DNA from: Thermus caliditerrae
Lineage (GTDB): Bacteria; Deinococcota; Deinococci; Deinococcales; Thermaceae
Length of the DNA: 33,355 bases
Assembly: GCF_021462525.1 (NCBI RefSeq)
Contig: NZ_JAKEDT010000023.1
Coordinates: forward strand, 1-33,355
Reading direction: 5' to 3'
The notes beneath the pieces are model-generated. The model was not told the DNA's origin, searched no databases, and saw nothing but the letters and a program-made list of their open reading frames with translations. Positions within the stretch are counted from its first letter, which is position 1; every line of letters begins with the position of its first letter. A program made the position numbers and the translations under genes. Below, in pieces: positions 19,610 to 26,922 of the stretch.

Positions 19610-20707
19610 TTAGCCCTCCCGGTAAAAACGGCTTGTCTTATAGTAGTCTTCCAGGAGCACCTTCAAGAAGGCGGCGGCGGGCACCCCCAAAAGGGCTCCC
19701 CAGAGGCCGAAGAGGGTAGCCCCCAGAAGGATGGCGGCGATGGCCGTCACGGGGTGGAGGCGCGTGGCCCGGCCCACGATGAGGGGGCCCAGGAGGTTGC
19801 CCTCGATCTGGTTGGCCAGCCAGAGGACCAAAAGGGCCATGAGCACCTTAACCCAGCCCCCAGTGGCCGCCAGGAGCAAGGCGGGCACCCCGGAGACGAT
19901 GACCCCCACGAAGGGGATGAGGTTGAAGACCCCGGCCAGGAAGCCTAGGCTGGCGGCCAGGGGCACCCCAACGAGCCAAAGCCCCACCCCCACCAAGAGG
20001 CCCACCAGGAAGGCCACCAGGAGCTGGCCCCGTATGTACCCGCCCACGCTGCGGTCCAGCTTGTGGGCCAGGTCAGCCACCAGGGGCTGGTAGGGCTCGG
20101 GGAAGACCAGGAGGGCCGCCCGGCCCAGGCGGGGAAGGTCGTAGAGGAAGTAGATGGAAAGCGCCAGGGCGGTGAGGAGCTGAAAAACCCCGCCCAGGAG
20201 GGAGGTCAAGAAGCCCAGGAGGTTTCCCCCTTGGGCGAGGAGGCCCTGGAGCCAGCGAACGAGGGTTTCCAAGAAGCCCTGGAGAAGGCCCTGCAAGCCG
20301 CGGCTGGCTTCGGCCAGGATGGGCTTGAGGGCCTCGGGCACGGGCACCGCCCGCGCGCGGTCGGGCAAGGAGAGAAGCCAGGAGAAGAGGGGCTCCAGCA
20401 GACGGGGAAGCTCCTGCGCCAAGCGGGTTAGCTCCAGAACCGTCTGGGCGGCCAGGAAGGAGGCCAGGCCCAAGAAGAGCCCGAGGAGGAGGTAGACCAA
20501 GACCACCCCCAAGGCGCGGGGAAGCCTTCGCCCTTCAAAGAAGCGCACCACGGGGTGGGCCAGGTAGGCGAAGGTAAAGGCGGTGAGGAGGACCGAGAGG
20601 GCAGGCCAGGTCCGGGCCAGGAAGCGGTAGAGGAGGAAAAAGAGGAGAAGGTAAACGAGGACCCGCACGTAGGGGTTCTCCCACACCCGGGCGAAGGCTT
20701 CGCGCAT
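19610..20707 (-). CDS. AI-2E-family (PerM/UPF0118) transporter
   Basis: A 365-residue polytopic membrane protein. Hydrophobic segments cluster at about 15-50, 65-90, 155-200, 225-260, 265-320 and 325-355, with a long amphipathic stretch between 100 and 155, the layout of this family. The segments FNLIPFVGVIVSGVPALLLA and the later LANQIEGNLLGPLIVGR, then LHPVTAIAAILLGATLFGLWGA (two parts of the same conserved region), are strongly diagnostic. Despite the family name, many members export or exchange small ions or solutes, so the substrate is unknown. It begins 4 nt behind the M23-like gene and should share its transcript. Confidence 0.9.
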   Translation of the reverse strand: MREAFARVWENPYVRVLVYLLLFFLLYRFLARTWPALSVLLTAFTFAYLAHPVVRFFEGRRLPRALGVVLVYLLLGLFLGLASFLAAQTVLELTRLAQELPRLLEPLFSWLLSLPDRARAVPVPEALKPILAEASRGLQGLLQGFLETLVRWLQGLLAQGGNLLGFLTSLLGGVFQLLTALALSIYFLYDLPRLGRAALLVFPEPYQPLVADLAHKLDRSVGGYIRGQLLVAFLVGLLVGVGLWLVGVPLAASLGFLAGVFNLIPFVGVIVSGVPALLLAATGGWVKVLMALLVLWLANQIEGNLLGPLIVGRATRLHPVTAIAAILLGATLFGLWGALLGVPAAAFLKVLLEDYYKTSRFYREG

Positions 20708-20711
20708 GGGG

Positions 20712-21407
20712 CTATTCTAAGCCGAAGAAGGCCTTGGCCTGGCGGAGAAGCTCCTCCTGGGGTAGGCCTTGGAAGAGGAAGCGGCCCTGGTCGGGCTCCC
20801 CCTCCCAGACTTCAAAGAGGAGCCTGGGGGCGCCTCCGTTGAGGCCGGTGTTGCCCACGTAGCCGATGGGGTCGCCGCGGAAGACCCGCTTCCCCACCCT
20901 CAGGCCCGGGTAGGGGGCCTGCAGGTGGGCGTAGACGGTGGTGCGCCCGTCCGGGTGGCGGAGCCAGACCTCGAGGCCCCTAAGAAGGTCCATCTGCTCG
21001 GGGGAAGCCCCGCTGCGCACCGCCTCCAGCAGCTTCTGGTACTCCTCCAGGGAGGGTTCTTTGTGGTCCAGGTCCACCCGCACCACCTCCCCGGCTTGGG
21101 CGGCCACCACCCCCATCCCCCGGACCACCGGCACGCAGGCATCCCCACCCTGGAAGACGAAGCCCGCGCTTACCCCCTTGCGGTAGGGGCGGGGAGCGCC
21201 CGGGAGGTGTTCCGGACGGCTGGGCAGACAGGCCCCAGGGAGGGGAAGGAGGTACCCCTCGGGAACCTGGGCGGCCTTTTCCCGTAACGCCCACACCTCC
21301 CGATGCAAGGCAGCCAGCTGCCGCCCCCGGGAGGCGAAGCCTAGGGTGAGGACCAGGGCGTAGAGGGCCAGGGCCAGGAGGAGGTAATGCCCCGGCTTCC
21401 AGCTCAT
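20712..21407 (-). CDS. Degenerate M23/LytM-family protein, likely catalytically inactive
   Basis: A 231-residue protein with an N-terminal membrane anchor or signal (about residues 8-25), a short helical stretch (28-47) and a LytM-like domain (about 72-205). The usual HxGVD zinc motif reads RKGVS (76-80) and the usual HLHFE reads RLLFE (195-199), so three metal or catalytic residues are lost; only the H161 in VYAHL remains. The late FRGDPIGYVGNTGL pattern is normal. Such degenerate LytM proteins (EnvC, NlpD in other bacteria) activate amidases rather than cut peptidoglycan. Cys60 and Cys91 could form a disulfide. TAGCAT lies 6 nt before the ATG, so it has its own leaderless start behind the rpmB terminator. 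Confidence 0.82.
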   Translation of the reverse strand: MSWKPGHYLLLALALYALVLTLGFASRGRQLAALHREVWALREKAAQVPEGYLLPLPGACLPSRPEHLPGAPRPYRKGVSAGFVFQGGDACVPVVRGMGVVAAQAGEVVRVDLDHKEPSLEEYQKLLEAVRSGASPEQMDLLRGLEVWLRHPDGRTTVYAHLQAPYPGLRVGKRVFRGDPIGYVGNTGLNGGAPRLLFEVWEGEPDQGRFLFQGLPQEELLRQAKAFFGLE

Positions 21408-21413
21408 GGGCCC

Positions 21414-21419
21414 ATGCTA
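21414..21419 (-). promoter_or_regulatory. -10 box TAGCAT, leaderless start of the M23-like gene
   Basis: TAGCAT lies 6 nt before the ATG at 21407 on the minus strand and directly behind the T-tract of the rpmB terminator. Confidence 0.5.
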
Positions 21420-21420
21420 C

Positions 21421-21444
21421 AAAAAAGACCCCCTGCCGGGGGTC
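21421..21444 (-). terminator. Intrinsic terminator of rpmB
   Basis: On the minus strand GACCCCC-GGCA-GGGGGTC is followed at once by TTTTTT (21426-21421). This is the best canonical terminator in the window and separates rpmB from the next gene. Confidence 0.92.
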
Positions 21445-21463
21445 CCGAGGGCAGGCCCAGAGG

Positions 21464-21760
21464 CTAGAGGAGCTTCAGGAGCCTTTCCTTGATCTCTTTG
21501 GCGGAAAGCCCTTCCAGCTTCAGGCCCTTGGCCCTTTCCAGAAGCTCGTAGACCTTGGGGATGTGGCTGGTGGCCACCCGGAAGGTGATCTCCTGCCCTG
21601 CCACCTTCACCCGCACCTTCTGCAGGTTGGGGTACTGGCGCCGCTTGGAAATGCCAGTGGTCTTCTTACCCACACCCCCTTCCCGCTTGGCCTTACCCCG
21701 CCGCTCAATGGTGTTGGCCACGATGGGCCGCTTTCCGCTAATCTCGCACACCTTGGACAT
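21464..21760 (-). CDS. rpmB: 50S ribosomal protein L28
   Basis: A 98-residue L28 with the conserved N-terminal [17 protein letters not shown] (Cys5 retained, no zinc-ribbon completion) and a C-terminal helical extension as in Thermus L28. The start is the ATG at 21760 because GGGAGG precedes it by about 7 nt; the longer open frame upstream includes the promoter. It is divergent from lspA and ends at a strong terminator, so it appears to be monocistronic. Confidence 0.95.
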   Translation of the reverse strand: MSKVCEISGKRPIVANTIERRGKAKREGGVGKKTTGISKRRQYPNLQKVRVKVAGQEITFRVATSHIPKVYELLERAKGLKLEGLSAKEIKERLLKLL

Positions 21761-21794
21761 AGCGCCCTCCCGTGCCCGAAGGCAAACCCTTAGG

Positions 21795-21800
21795 AGTATA
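21795..21800 (-). promoter_or_regulatory. rpmB -10 box TATACT
   Basis: TATACT on the minus strand about 35 nt before the rpmB start gives a normal leader containing GGGAGG. No clear -35 box is seen. Confidence 0.55.
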
Positions 21801-21820
21801 GCACAAAGGAGGAAATCCGG

Positions 21821-21826
21821 TAGACT
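21821..21826 (+). promoter_or_regulatory. -10 box TAGACT, leaderless lspA start
   Basis: TAGACT lies 7 nt before a GTG at 21834, which fits the LspA N-terminus. The rpmB -10 box on the other strand is only 20 nt away. Confidence 0.6.
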
Positions 21827-21833
21827 CTCCTCC

Positions 21834-22283
21834 GTGCCCACGGTGCTCATCCCCCTTCTCCTCGCCCTGGACCAGATCCTGAAGCTCTGGGCCCTGGAAA
21901 ACCTCTCCCCGGTGCCCAGGCCCCTTTTGGACGGCCTTCTCTACCTGACCCTGGTGCGGAACACGGGGGCGGGCTTTGGCCTCTTGGAGGGGAAGGCCTT
22001 CCTCCTGGGATGGCTGAGCCTTGGGGTGGGGGCTGTCCTCCTCTACTTCCTGGCTAAGCGGCGCTACCCCCTGGGGCAGGCCCTGGCCTTATCCCTCATT
22101 GCGGTGGGGGCTTTGGGTAACGGCATCGACCGCCTGGGAAGGGGCTGGGTGGTGGACTACCTGGACCTGGGAACCTCCATCCCCCTCATCGCCAACTTCC
22201 CCGTCTTCAACCTGGCGGACGCCTGCGTGACGGTGGGGGCTGCCTTGCTCCTCCTGAGCCCCAGAAGGCGGCGCCGCCTTTAA
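21834..22283 (+). CDS. lspA: Lipoprotein signal peptidase (signal peptidase II)
   Basis: LspA cleaves signal peptides of lipid-modified prolipoproteins in the cytoplasmic membrane. The 149-residue product has four hydrophobic segments. Conserved features are the DQILKLWA start, [15 protein letters not shown], and the catalytic Asp pair D108 (VVDYLD) and D129 (FNLADA). The GTG start at 21834 is chosen because it gives the normal LspA N-terminus and has a -10 box 7 nt upstream; the frame open further upstream is antisense to rpmB. It converges on aspC. Confidence 0.95.
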   Translation: MPTVLIPLLLALDQILKLWALENLSPVPRPLLDGLLYLTLVRNTGAGFGLLEGKAFLLGWLSLGVGAVLLYFLAKRRYPLGQALALSLIAVGALGNGIDRLGRGWVVDYLDLGTSIPLIANFPVFNLADACVTVGAALLLLSPRRRRRL

Positions 22284-22320
22284 AGGTCTGACCGCGGGCT
22301 GAAGGCTCCAGGAAGGCTGT

Positions 22321-23484
22321 TTAGGAGCTCGGCACCCCCAGGGCCCGGGCGAAGCGCTCCAGGGCTTTTTGCAGGTTCTCCTCGCTGGTGGCGTAGGAGA
22401 GGCGCACGTGCCCGAAGGCGGCGAAGTCGGTGCCCGGGACCACCGCCACCCCGGCCTCCAGAAGCCTCTCGGCGGCCCGAACCTCGTCCGGGGCGAAGGG
22501 GGAGGTGTCCAGGAGGACGTAAAAGGCCCCGCTGGGGCGCACGGCCTTCAGGCCCAGCCGGCTCAGGCCCGCAAGGAGCAGGTCCCGCCGCCTCCGGTAG
22601 GCTTCCCGGGCCATTTGGATAAAGGCCTGGCTGGCCTCCAGATTGGTGAGGGCCTCGAGGGTGGCCCACTGGGCGATGGTGTCGGGGCTGGTGGTGGACT
22701 GGCTGGACACGTCCGCCATGGCCCGGATGACCTCCTTGGGGCCACAGGCGTAGCCGATGCGCCAGCCAGTCATGGCGAAGGCCTTGGCCGCCCCGTTCAC
22801 GGTGAGGGTGTGCTCGGGAGCGATCCGCCCCGGGGAGAAGTGCTCCCCCTCGTAGATGAGGTGCTCGTAGATCTCGTCGGAAACCAGGTAGAAGTCGTGC
22901 TCTTGGGCTAGGCGGGCCAGGGCCTCGAGGACCTCCCGGGGGTAGACCGCCCCCGTGGGGTTGTTGGGGGAGTTCACCACCAGGGCCTTGGTGCGCCCGG
23001 TAATGGCCCGCCGCACCGCCTCCGGATCGGGGACGAAGCCGTCTTCGGGACGGGTGGCCACCTCCACCGGAACCCCCCCGGCGAAGCGCACCATCTCGGG
23101 GTAGCTCACCCAATAGGGGGCCAGCACGATGACCTCGTCGCCCGGGTCCAGGATGGCCTGGAAGAGGTTGAAAAGGGCCTGCTTCCCGCCCACGGTGACG
23201 AGGGTCTGGTCCGGGGTGACCTCGAGGCCGTTCTCCCTTCGGAACTTCTCCGACAGGGCCTCGCGGAGCTCGGGGATGCCCGCGGGAGGCGCATACTTGG
23301 TCTTCCCCTGGGCCAGGGCTCGCCGGGCCGCTTCCTTCACGTGCTCGGGGGTGTCAAAGTCGGGCTCCCCGGCGGTGAGGGCCACCAGGTCCACGCCCTG
23401 GCGCCTGAGCTCTAAGGCGCGGGCGTTCACCGCCACCGTGGCCGAGGGCTTCATGGCCTTGACCCTTTGCGAGAGGCCGCGCAT
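22321..23484 (-). CDS. aspC: Aspartate aminotransferase (PLP, class I)
   Basis: A 387-residue PLP enzyme transferring the amino group between aspartate and 2-oxoglutarate. The sequence is very close to the well-studied T. thermophilus HB8 enzyme as I recall it, including MKPSATVAVNA, GKTKYAPPAGIPELREAL, NSPNNPTGAVY and the PLP lysine K234 in NGAAKAFAMTGW. Related T. thermophilus enzymes also act as prephenate aminotransferases, which is possible here. The ATG at 23484 is chosen because TATACT is 6 nt upstream and the protein then starts like the T. thermophilus one; the longer open frame is not supported. Confidence 0.96.
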   Translation of the reverse strand: MRGLSQRVKAMKPSATVAVNARALELRRQGVDLVALTAGEPDFDTPEHVKEAARRALAQGKTKYAPPAGIPELREALSEKFRRENGLEVTPDQTLVTVGGKQALFNLFQAILDPGDEVIVLAPYWVSYPEMVRFAGGVPVEVATRPEDGFVPDPEAVRRAITGRTKALVVNSPNNPTGAVYPREVLEALARLAQEHDFYLVSDEIYEHLIYEGEHFSPGRIAPEHTLTVNGAAKAFAMTGWRIGYACGPKEVIRAMADVSSQSTTSPDTIAQWATLEALTNLEASQAFIQMAREAYRRRRDLLLAGLSRLGLKAVRPSGAFYVLLDTSPFAPDEVRAAERLLEAGVAVVPGTDFAAFGHVRLSYATSEENLQKALERFARALGVPSS

Positions 23485-23490
23485 GGCATA

Positions 23491-23496
23491 AGTATA
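23491..23496 (-). promoter_or_regulatory. -10 box TATACT, leaderless aspC start
   Basis: TATACT lies 6 nt before the aspC ATG on the minus strand. No ribosome site is present. Confidence 0.7.
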
Positions 23497-23612
23497 CGGG
23501 AAGGCGGGGGACTCTGACGTTCTACGGCTCGCGCCACGGCGGTGGCCCCAAAGGGACCATGGGCAGGCCGCTTGGGCTTTGGCCAATGGGGCAACCTTTG
23601 CGTGCGAGTGCT

Positions 23613-23618
23613 TAGTAT
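23613..23618 (+). promoter_or_regulatory. -10 box TAGTAT before mntA
   Basis: TAGTAT lies 8 nt before the mntA ATG. An AGGAAG follows it, so the start could be short-leader or leaderless. The 125 nt between this point and aspC show nothing else I recognise. Confidence 0.4.
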
Positions 23619-23626
23619 AGGAAGTA

Positions 23627-23944
23627 ATGAACCTCCCCCTTTCGCAAAAAGAGGTTTTGGAGGAGGTGGCCGAGCGGGTGGCGCGCCACCTTCAGGGCAG
23701 GCGCTACCGCCTCTGGCTCTTCGGCTCCCGGGCCAGGGGGCAGGCCAGCCCCCGCTCCGACTACGATCTGGCCCTGTGGGCCGACCCGCCCCTGGACCTG
23801 GCCACCCTGGCCCGCTTGCGGGAGGAGTTGGAGGGCTTGCCCCTCATGCAAAGGGTGGACCTGGTAGAGCTCTCCTGGGCCCCAGGGCTCAAGGAGGCGG
23901 TGGAACGGGAAGGGGTGCTCCTTGGAGAAGGAAACCCATCTTAG
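23627..23944 (+). CDS. mntA: MntA-type nucleotidyltransferase antitoxin
   Basis: A 105-residue minimal nucleotidyltransferase. The GSx10DxD signature is exact: G33-S34, ten residues, D45-Y-D47, with the third carboxylate D78 in RVDLVEL. In type VII toxin-antitoxin systems MntA transfers AMP groups onto the HEPN partner to silence it. The gene overlaps the HEPN gene by 23 nt. It is the antitoxin by family and by position. Confidence 0.9.
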   Translation: MNLPLSQKEVLEEVAERVARHLQGRRYRLWLFGSRARGQASPRSDYDLALWADPPLDLATLARLREELEGLPLMQRVDLVELSWAPGLKEAVEREGVLLGEGNPS

Positions 23945-24314
23945 AGAACGCACCGCCCTATTCCGACGGGCGGTGGAGCGGCTAGGGGATGCCCTGGCGC
24001 GCCCCAAGGATGAGTTCATCCGGGACTCGGCCATACAGCGCTTTGAGTTCACCTTTGAGCTCGCTTGGAAGGTGCTCAAGCTCTACCTGGAACGGGAGGG
24101 CCTCGAGACCCGCTCCCCCAGGGCCGCCATCCGCGGAGCCTTCCAGGTGGGCCTCCTCCCGGAAGACCCGGGCTGGCTGGAAATGCTGGAACTCCGGAAC
24201 CTCACCAGCCACACCTACGACGAGGCTTTAGCGGAAAGGATCTACGCTGCCTTACCCCAGGCGCTTGCCCGGTTCCAGGACCTCTTAAAGCGCTTGGAAG
24301 AAGCCCGCCCCTAA
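23922..24314 (+). CDS. hepT: HepT-like HEPN toxin (HI0074 family)
   Basis: A 130-residue all-helical HEPN protein of the nucleotidyltransferase substrate-binding HI0074 group. It carries the Rx4HxY motif exactly: R92, H97 and Y99 in RNLTSHTY, so both the RNase residues and the Tyr that MntA AMPylates are present. Other family segments are IQRFEFTFELAWKVLK and SPRAAIRGAF. The start is a TTG at 23922 with GAAGGGG upstream, inside the end of mntA. Some HI0074-like proteins are less well studied than HepT of Shewanella, so toxin activity is expected but unproven. A terminator-like sequence follows. Confidence 0.88.
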   Translation: MEKETHLRERTALFRRAVERLGDALARPKDEFIRDSAIQRFEFTFELAWKVLKLYLEREGLETRSPRAAIRGAFQVGLLPEDPGWLEMLELRNLTSHTYDEALAERIYAALPQALARFQDLLKRLEEARP

Positions 24315-24317
24315 GCC

Positions 24318-24348
24318 GGGGAGAAACCCTCTCCTTCCCCCGCTTTTT
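24318..24348 (+). terminator. Possible terminator after hepT
   Basis: GGGGAG (24318-24323) pairs with CTCTCC (24329-24334) with one G-T pair, and TTTTT follows at 24344-24348 after a 9-nt gap. The next 120 nt up to the lipid kinase gene contain nothing recognisable. Confidence 0.4.
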
Positions 24349-24467
24349 CCACACGAAAGCAGCCTTCTAACCTTTGCTGCCAAACCCTTGCCTCCTTTCC
24401 CCCAGCAGGGGCCTTGGGTACCTCTTCACCGGGGCCCCCACAGGGGCAAAGTCCACGTGGGGTGGCC

Positions 24468-25388
24468 TCAGCCCGCCCCTACAGGAGCCAAGAGGGGCTC
24501 CTGCCCCCGGGCCGCCGCCCTTCCCCCCACCACCCGCAGGCCCAAGGGCCGCACCTCCGCTTGGTAGAGGGCGCTTTCCGGCAGGAGCTCCCCGTCCGCA
24601 TGGGCGGGCACGGGCTGCGCAAAGGCCACCTCCACCCTCTGCCCCGCATAGGCCGCCACCTGGGGGTGGGAGAGGTGCCTGCCCAAAAGCAGGCGGGGCA
24701 GGATAAAGACCACCCCAAGCCGGGTGAAGCTTCGGGCCAGGACCACGGAGAGGAGGCCGTCCCTGGGGTCGGCCATGGGGGCGATGGGAATGCCCCCGCC
24801 GTAGGCCGGGCCGTTCATGGCGGCCAGGAGGAGCAAGGGGCCCCGGTGGACCTCCACCCCGTCCACCATGACCCGTCCCTCGGGCAGGCGGAGGTCCTTA
24901 AGCACCCCGAAGAGGGCGTAAAGGTAGCGGGGCATGCCCCGGAGGAAAGAGGGAGCGGTGAGGGCCTTCTTGGCCACCAGGGCGTCAAAGCCGATGCCCA
25001 AGGAGGCCCCAAAGAGCTCTCCGTTGACCTGGCCGAGATCTATGGCCTCCTCAGGGCCGAAGAGGGCCAGCTCTAAAGCCTCCCGCCAGGGAAGCCCCTT
25101 CAAGCCCAGCATGCGGGCAAAGTCGTTGCCGCTGCCGATGGGCACTACCCCAAGCACCTTTTCCGTGCCCGCCAGGCCCCTCAACACCTCGTGCACCGTG
25201 CCATCTCCTCCCACGGCCACCACCCTGGCCCCTTCGGGGGCATTCCGGGAAAGCTCGGTGGCGTGGCCCGGCCCCTCGGTGAGGAAGGCCCTGGCCCCCC
25301 GCTCCCGCGCCGCTTTGAGGATGGCCCCGGAGAGCCTCCCCACCTTGCCCCGGCCCGCCGCCGGGTTCACGATGACCCACCTTTCCAC
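24468..25388 (-). CDS. Diacylglycerol/lipid kinase (YegS/BmrU family)
   Basis: A 306-residue protein of the DagK-like lipid kinase family. Visible motifs are VNPAAGRGK (7-15), the catalytic-domain GGDGT (60-64) and IGSGNDFAR (84-92), with the conserved AMNGPAYGGG and the DGLLSVVLAR segment later. It phosphorylates a lipid such as diacylglycerol at the membrane surface; the exact substrate cannot be read. The start is the GTG at 25388, 6 nt behind TAGAAT. It is divergent from the histidine-phosphatase-like gene and shares its -10 bases. Confidence 0.88.
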   Translation of the reverse strand: MERWVIVNPAAGRGKVGRLSGAILKAARERGARAFLTEGPGHATELSRNAPEGARVVAVGGDGTVHEVLRGLAGTEKVLGVVPIGSGNDFARMLGLKGLPWREALELALFGPEEAIDLGQVNGELFGASLGIGFDALVAKKALTAPSFLRGMPRYLYALFGVLKDLRLPEGRVMVDGVEVHRGPLLLLAAMNGPAYGGGIPIAPMADPRDGLLSVVLARSFTRLGVVFILPRLLLGRHLSHPQVAAYAGQRVEVAFAQPVPAHADGELLPESALYQAEVRPLGLRVVGGRAAARGQEPLLAPVGAG

Positions 25389-25393
25389 CCCCG

Positions 25394-25400
25394 TATTCTA
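25394..25400. promoter_or_regulatory. Single -10 core serving two divergent leaderless genes
   Basis: TATTCTA at 25394-25400 reads TATTCT on the plus strand, 7 nt before the ATG at 25407, and TAGAAT on the minus strand, 6 nt before the GTG at 25388. Both genes therefore have the TANNNT box from the same seven bases. Confidence 0.65.
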
Positions 25401-25406
25401 TGGACC

Positions 25407-26063
25407 ATGGGCCTCCTCACCCACTTCCTAAAAGGCCCCCACCCCAAGACCACCCTGCTCCTCACGCGGGCGGGGCCGGTGGAGAACCCGGGGCACGTCC
25501 TCTACAGCCACCCCGGCCTCCCCCTCTCGGAAGAGGGGCGGAAGGCCCTCCGGGCCGTGGCCCGCCTGGCCCAGCGCTACCCCGTGGCCTCGGTCTACGC
25601 TGCCGACAGCCTGGCGGAGGCCGAGGCGGCAGAGCTCCTGGCGGAGGCCTTGGGGGTGCCCTTTACCCTCCTCCCCGAGCTGCGGGAGCGGGCCTGGGGG
25701 GAATGGGAAGGCTTGAGCTTCGCCGAGGTCCGGGAGCACTACCCCGAGGCGGTGGCGGCCTGGCTTCAGGACGAGGCGGGCTTTGCCCCCCCTGGGGGGG
25801 AGAGCGTGCGGGCGGCCTGGGAGCGGGGCAGGAGGGCGGTAGAGGCGCTGCTGGCCCAGCACCGGGGCCAGGCCCTTCTCCTGGTGGGGAACTGCACCCT
25901 CAACCGGGCCGCCCTTTCCCTGGCCCTGCCCCTCCCCCCGGAGGAGGGCCTAAGGCTGGAGCAGGACTACGCCCGGCTTTCCGAGGTGGAGTTCTACGGG
26001 GAGGAGGGGGTGGTGAAGGCCTTGAACCTGGACCCTTGTCCCGGAGTGGGGGGAGTAAACTAG
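25407..26063 (+). CDS. Histidine-phosphatase-fold protein lacking catalytic residues
   Basis: A 218-residue protein aligning over its length with phosphoglycerate-mutase-like phosphatases: LLLTRAGP (17-24), LPLSEEGR (38-45), VYAADSLAEAEAAELLAEAL (63-82), ELRERAWGEWEG (91-102), PPGGES (128-133). Catalytic positions are changed: the RHG motif is RAG (His to Ala at 22), the second Arg is Glu at about 71, and the second His is Asn162 in LVGNCTLNRA. It is therefore predicted to be a pseudoenzyme that may bind phosphorylated ligands. It is paired with a lipid kinase gene by divergent promoters. Its stop codon overlaps the -10 box of the next gene. Confidence 0.82.
   Translation: MGLLTHFLKGPHPKTTLLLTRAGPVENPGHVLYSHPGLPLSEEGRKALRAVARLAQRYPVASVYAADSLAEAEAAELLAEALGVPFTLLPELRERAWGEWEGLSFAEVREHYPEAVAAWLQDEAGFAPPGGESVRAAWERGRRAVEALLAQHRGQALLLVGNCTLNRAALSLALPLPPEEGLRLEQDYARLSEVEFYGEEGVVKALNLDPCPGVGGVN
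26056..26061 (+). promoter_or_regulatory. -10 box TAAACT, leaderless acetyltransferase start
   Basis: TAAACT lies 6 nt before the ATG at 26068 and includes the first base of the upstream stop codon. AGGAG is also present but only 1 nt from the ATG, too close for a ribosome site. Confidence 0.5.
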
Positions 26064-26067
26064 GAGC

Positions 26068-26922
26068 ATGATCCGGCCCGTGGCCCGCCAGGACCTTCCG
26101 GGGCTCCTCCAGCTCCTCCGCTGGATGGACGAAAGCCCCCAAAGGGGGGTACTCGCCCCTGAGGCCCGGGACCTCGAGGGCCTGGCCGAGGAGCTGGAAG
26201 ACGGCCTGGTCCTCTTGCGGGATGGGGAGGTGGCGGGGTACGTGGGCCTTTACGCCTTTTGGGATGGAGCGGCCCTCGAGGGGCCCCTGGCCTACCGGGA
26301 GGAGGACCTTCCCCCCCTTCTTCAGGCCGCAGAAAAGCGGGCCAATGAGCTTCACCTGGACCGGCTTTACGCCTTCCCCCGGGAGGAAAACCACACCCTG
26401 CGAAAGGTGCTGGAGGAGGCCGACTTCGGCCTTTTGCACCTCACCTACTTCTTCGTGAAAAACCCGGAGGGCCTGGACTACCCACCCCCTGAGGGCGTGG
26501 TCATACGAAGGGGCTTCCCCGGCCCCGGGGTCTACCGGGAGCTTTACCGGGAGAGCGAGGAGGGCTGGGCCTTGCGCCTCAAGTGGACGGACGAGGAGCT
26601 TTGGGAACATTTCCAGGATCCCCATGTCCACCTCCTGGTGGCCTACCGGGGGGACGAACCCGTGGGTATGGCCGAGGTGGAACTGGAGGATAAGGAGGCC
26701 AGCGTGGCCTATATCGGCGTGGTGCCCAAGGCCCGGGGCCAGGGCATCGGGCGGGCCCTCTTGGCGGAAGCGGCGAGGCTGGCCACGAAGAAGGGTGCCA
26801 CCCTCCTCAGGGTCCGGGCCCACGACCACGAGACCGGGGCCCTGGAGCTTTACCGCAACCTGGGCTTCAGCCTGGAGGAAGCTGTGGCCACCTACGCCAA
26901 GGAACTCAGGGCCAGGCGGTAG
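26068..26922 (+). CDS. GNAT-family N-acetyltransferase
   Basis: A 284-residue protein with a degenerate N-terminal GNAT-like half (about 1-135, IRPVARQDLPGLLQLL) and a full C-terminal GNAT domain (about 145-280). The acetyl-CoA loop is VVPKARGQGIGRALL, followed by AHDHETGALELYRNLGFS. It transfers an acyl group to an unknown amine or protein lysine. Its last 31 nt overlap the end of the deacetylase gene on the other strand. Confidence 0.88.
   Translation: MIRPVARQDLPGLLQLLRWMDESPQRGVLAPEARDLEGLAEELEDGLVLLRDGEVAGYVGLYAFWDGAALEGPLAYREEDLPPLLQAAEKRANELHLDRLYAFPREENHTLRKVLEEADFGLLHLTYFFVKNPEGLDYPPPEGVVIRRGFPGPGVYRELYRESEEGWALRLKWTDEELWEHFQDPHVHLLVAYRGDEPVGMAEVELEDKEASVAYIGVVPKARGQGIGRALLAEAARLATKKGATLLRVRAHDHETGALELYRNLGFSLEEAVATYAKELRARR

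Noticed and set aside
24349-24467. Gap between hepT and the lipid kinase gene
   Set aside because: Checked for a third toxin-antitoxin gene or an attachment repeat; nothing recognisable was found.
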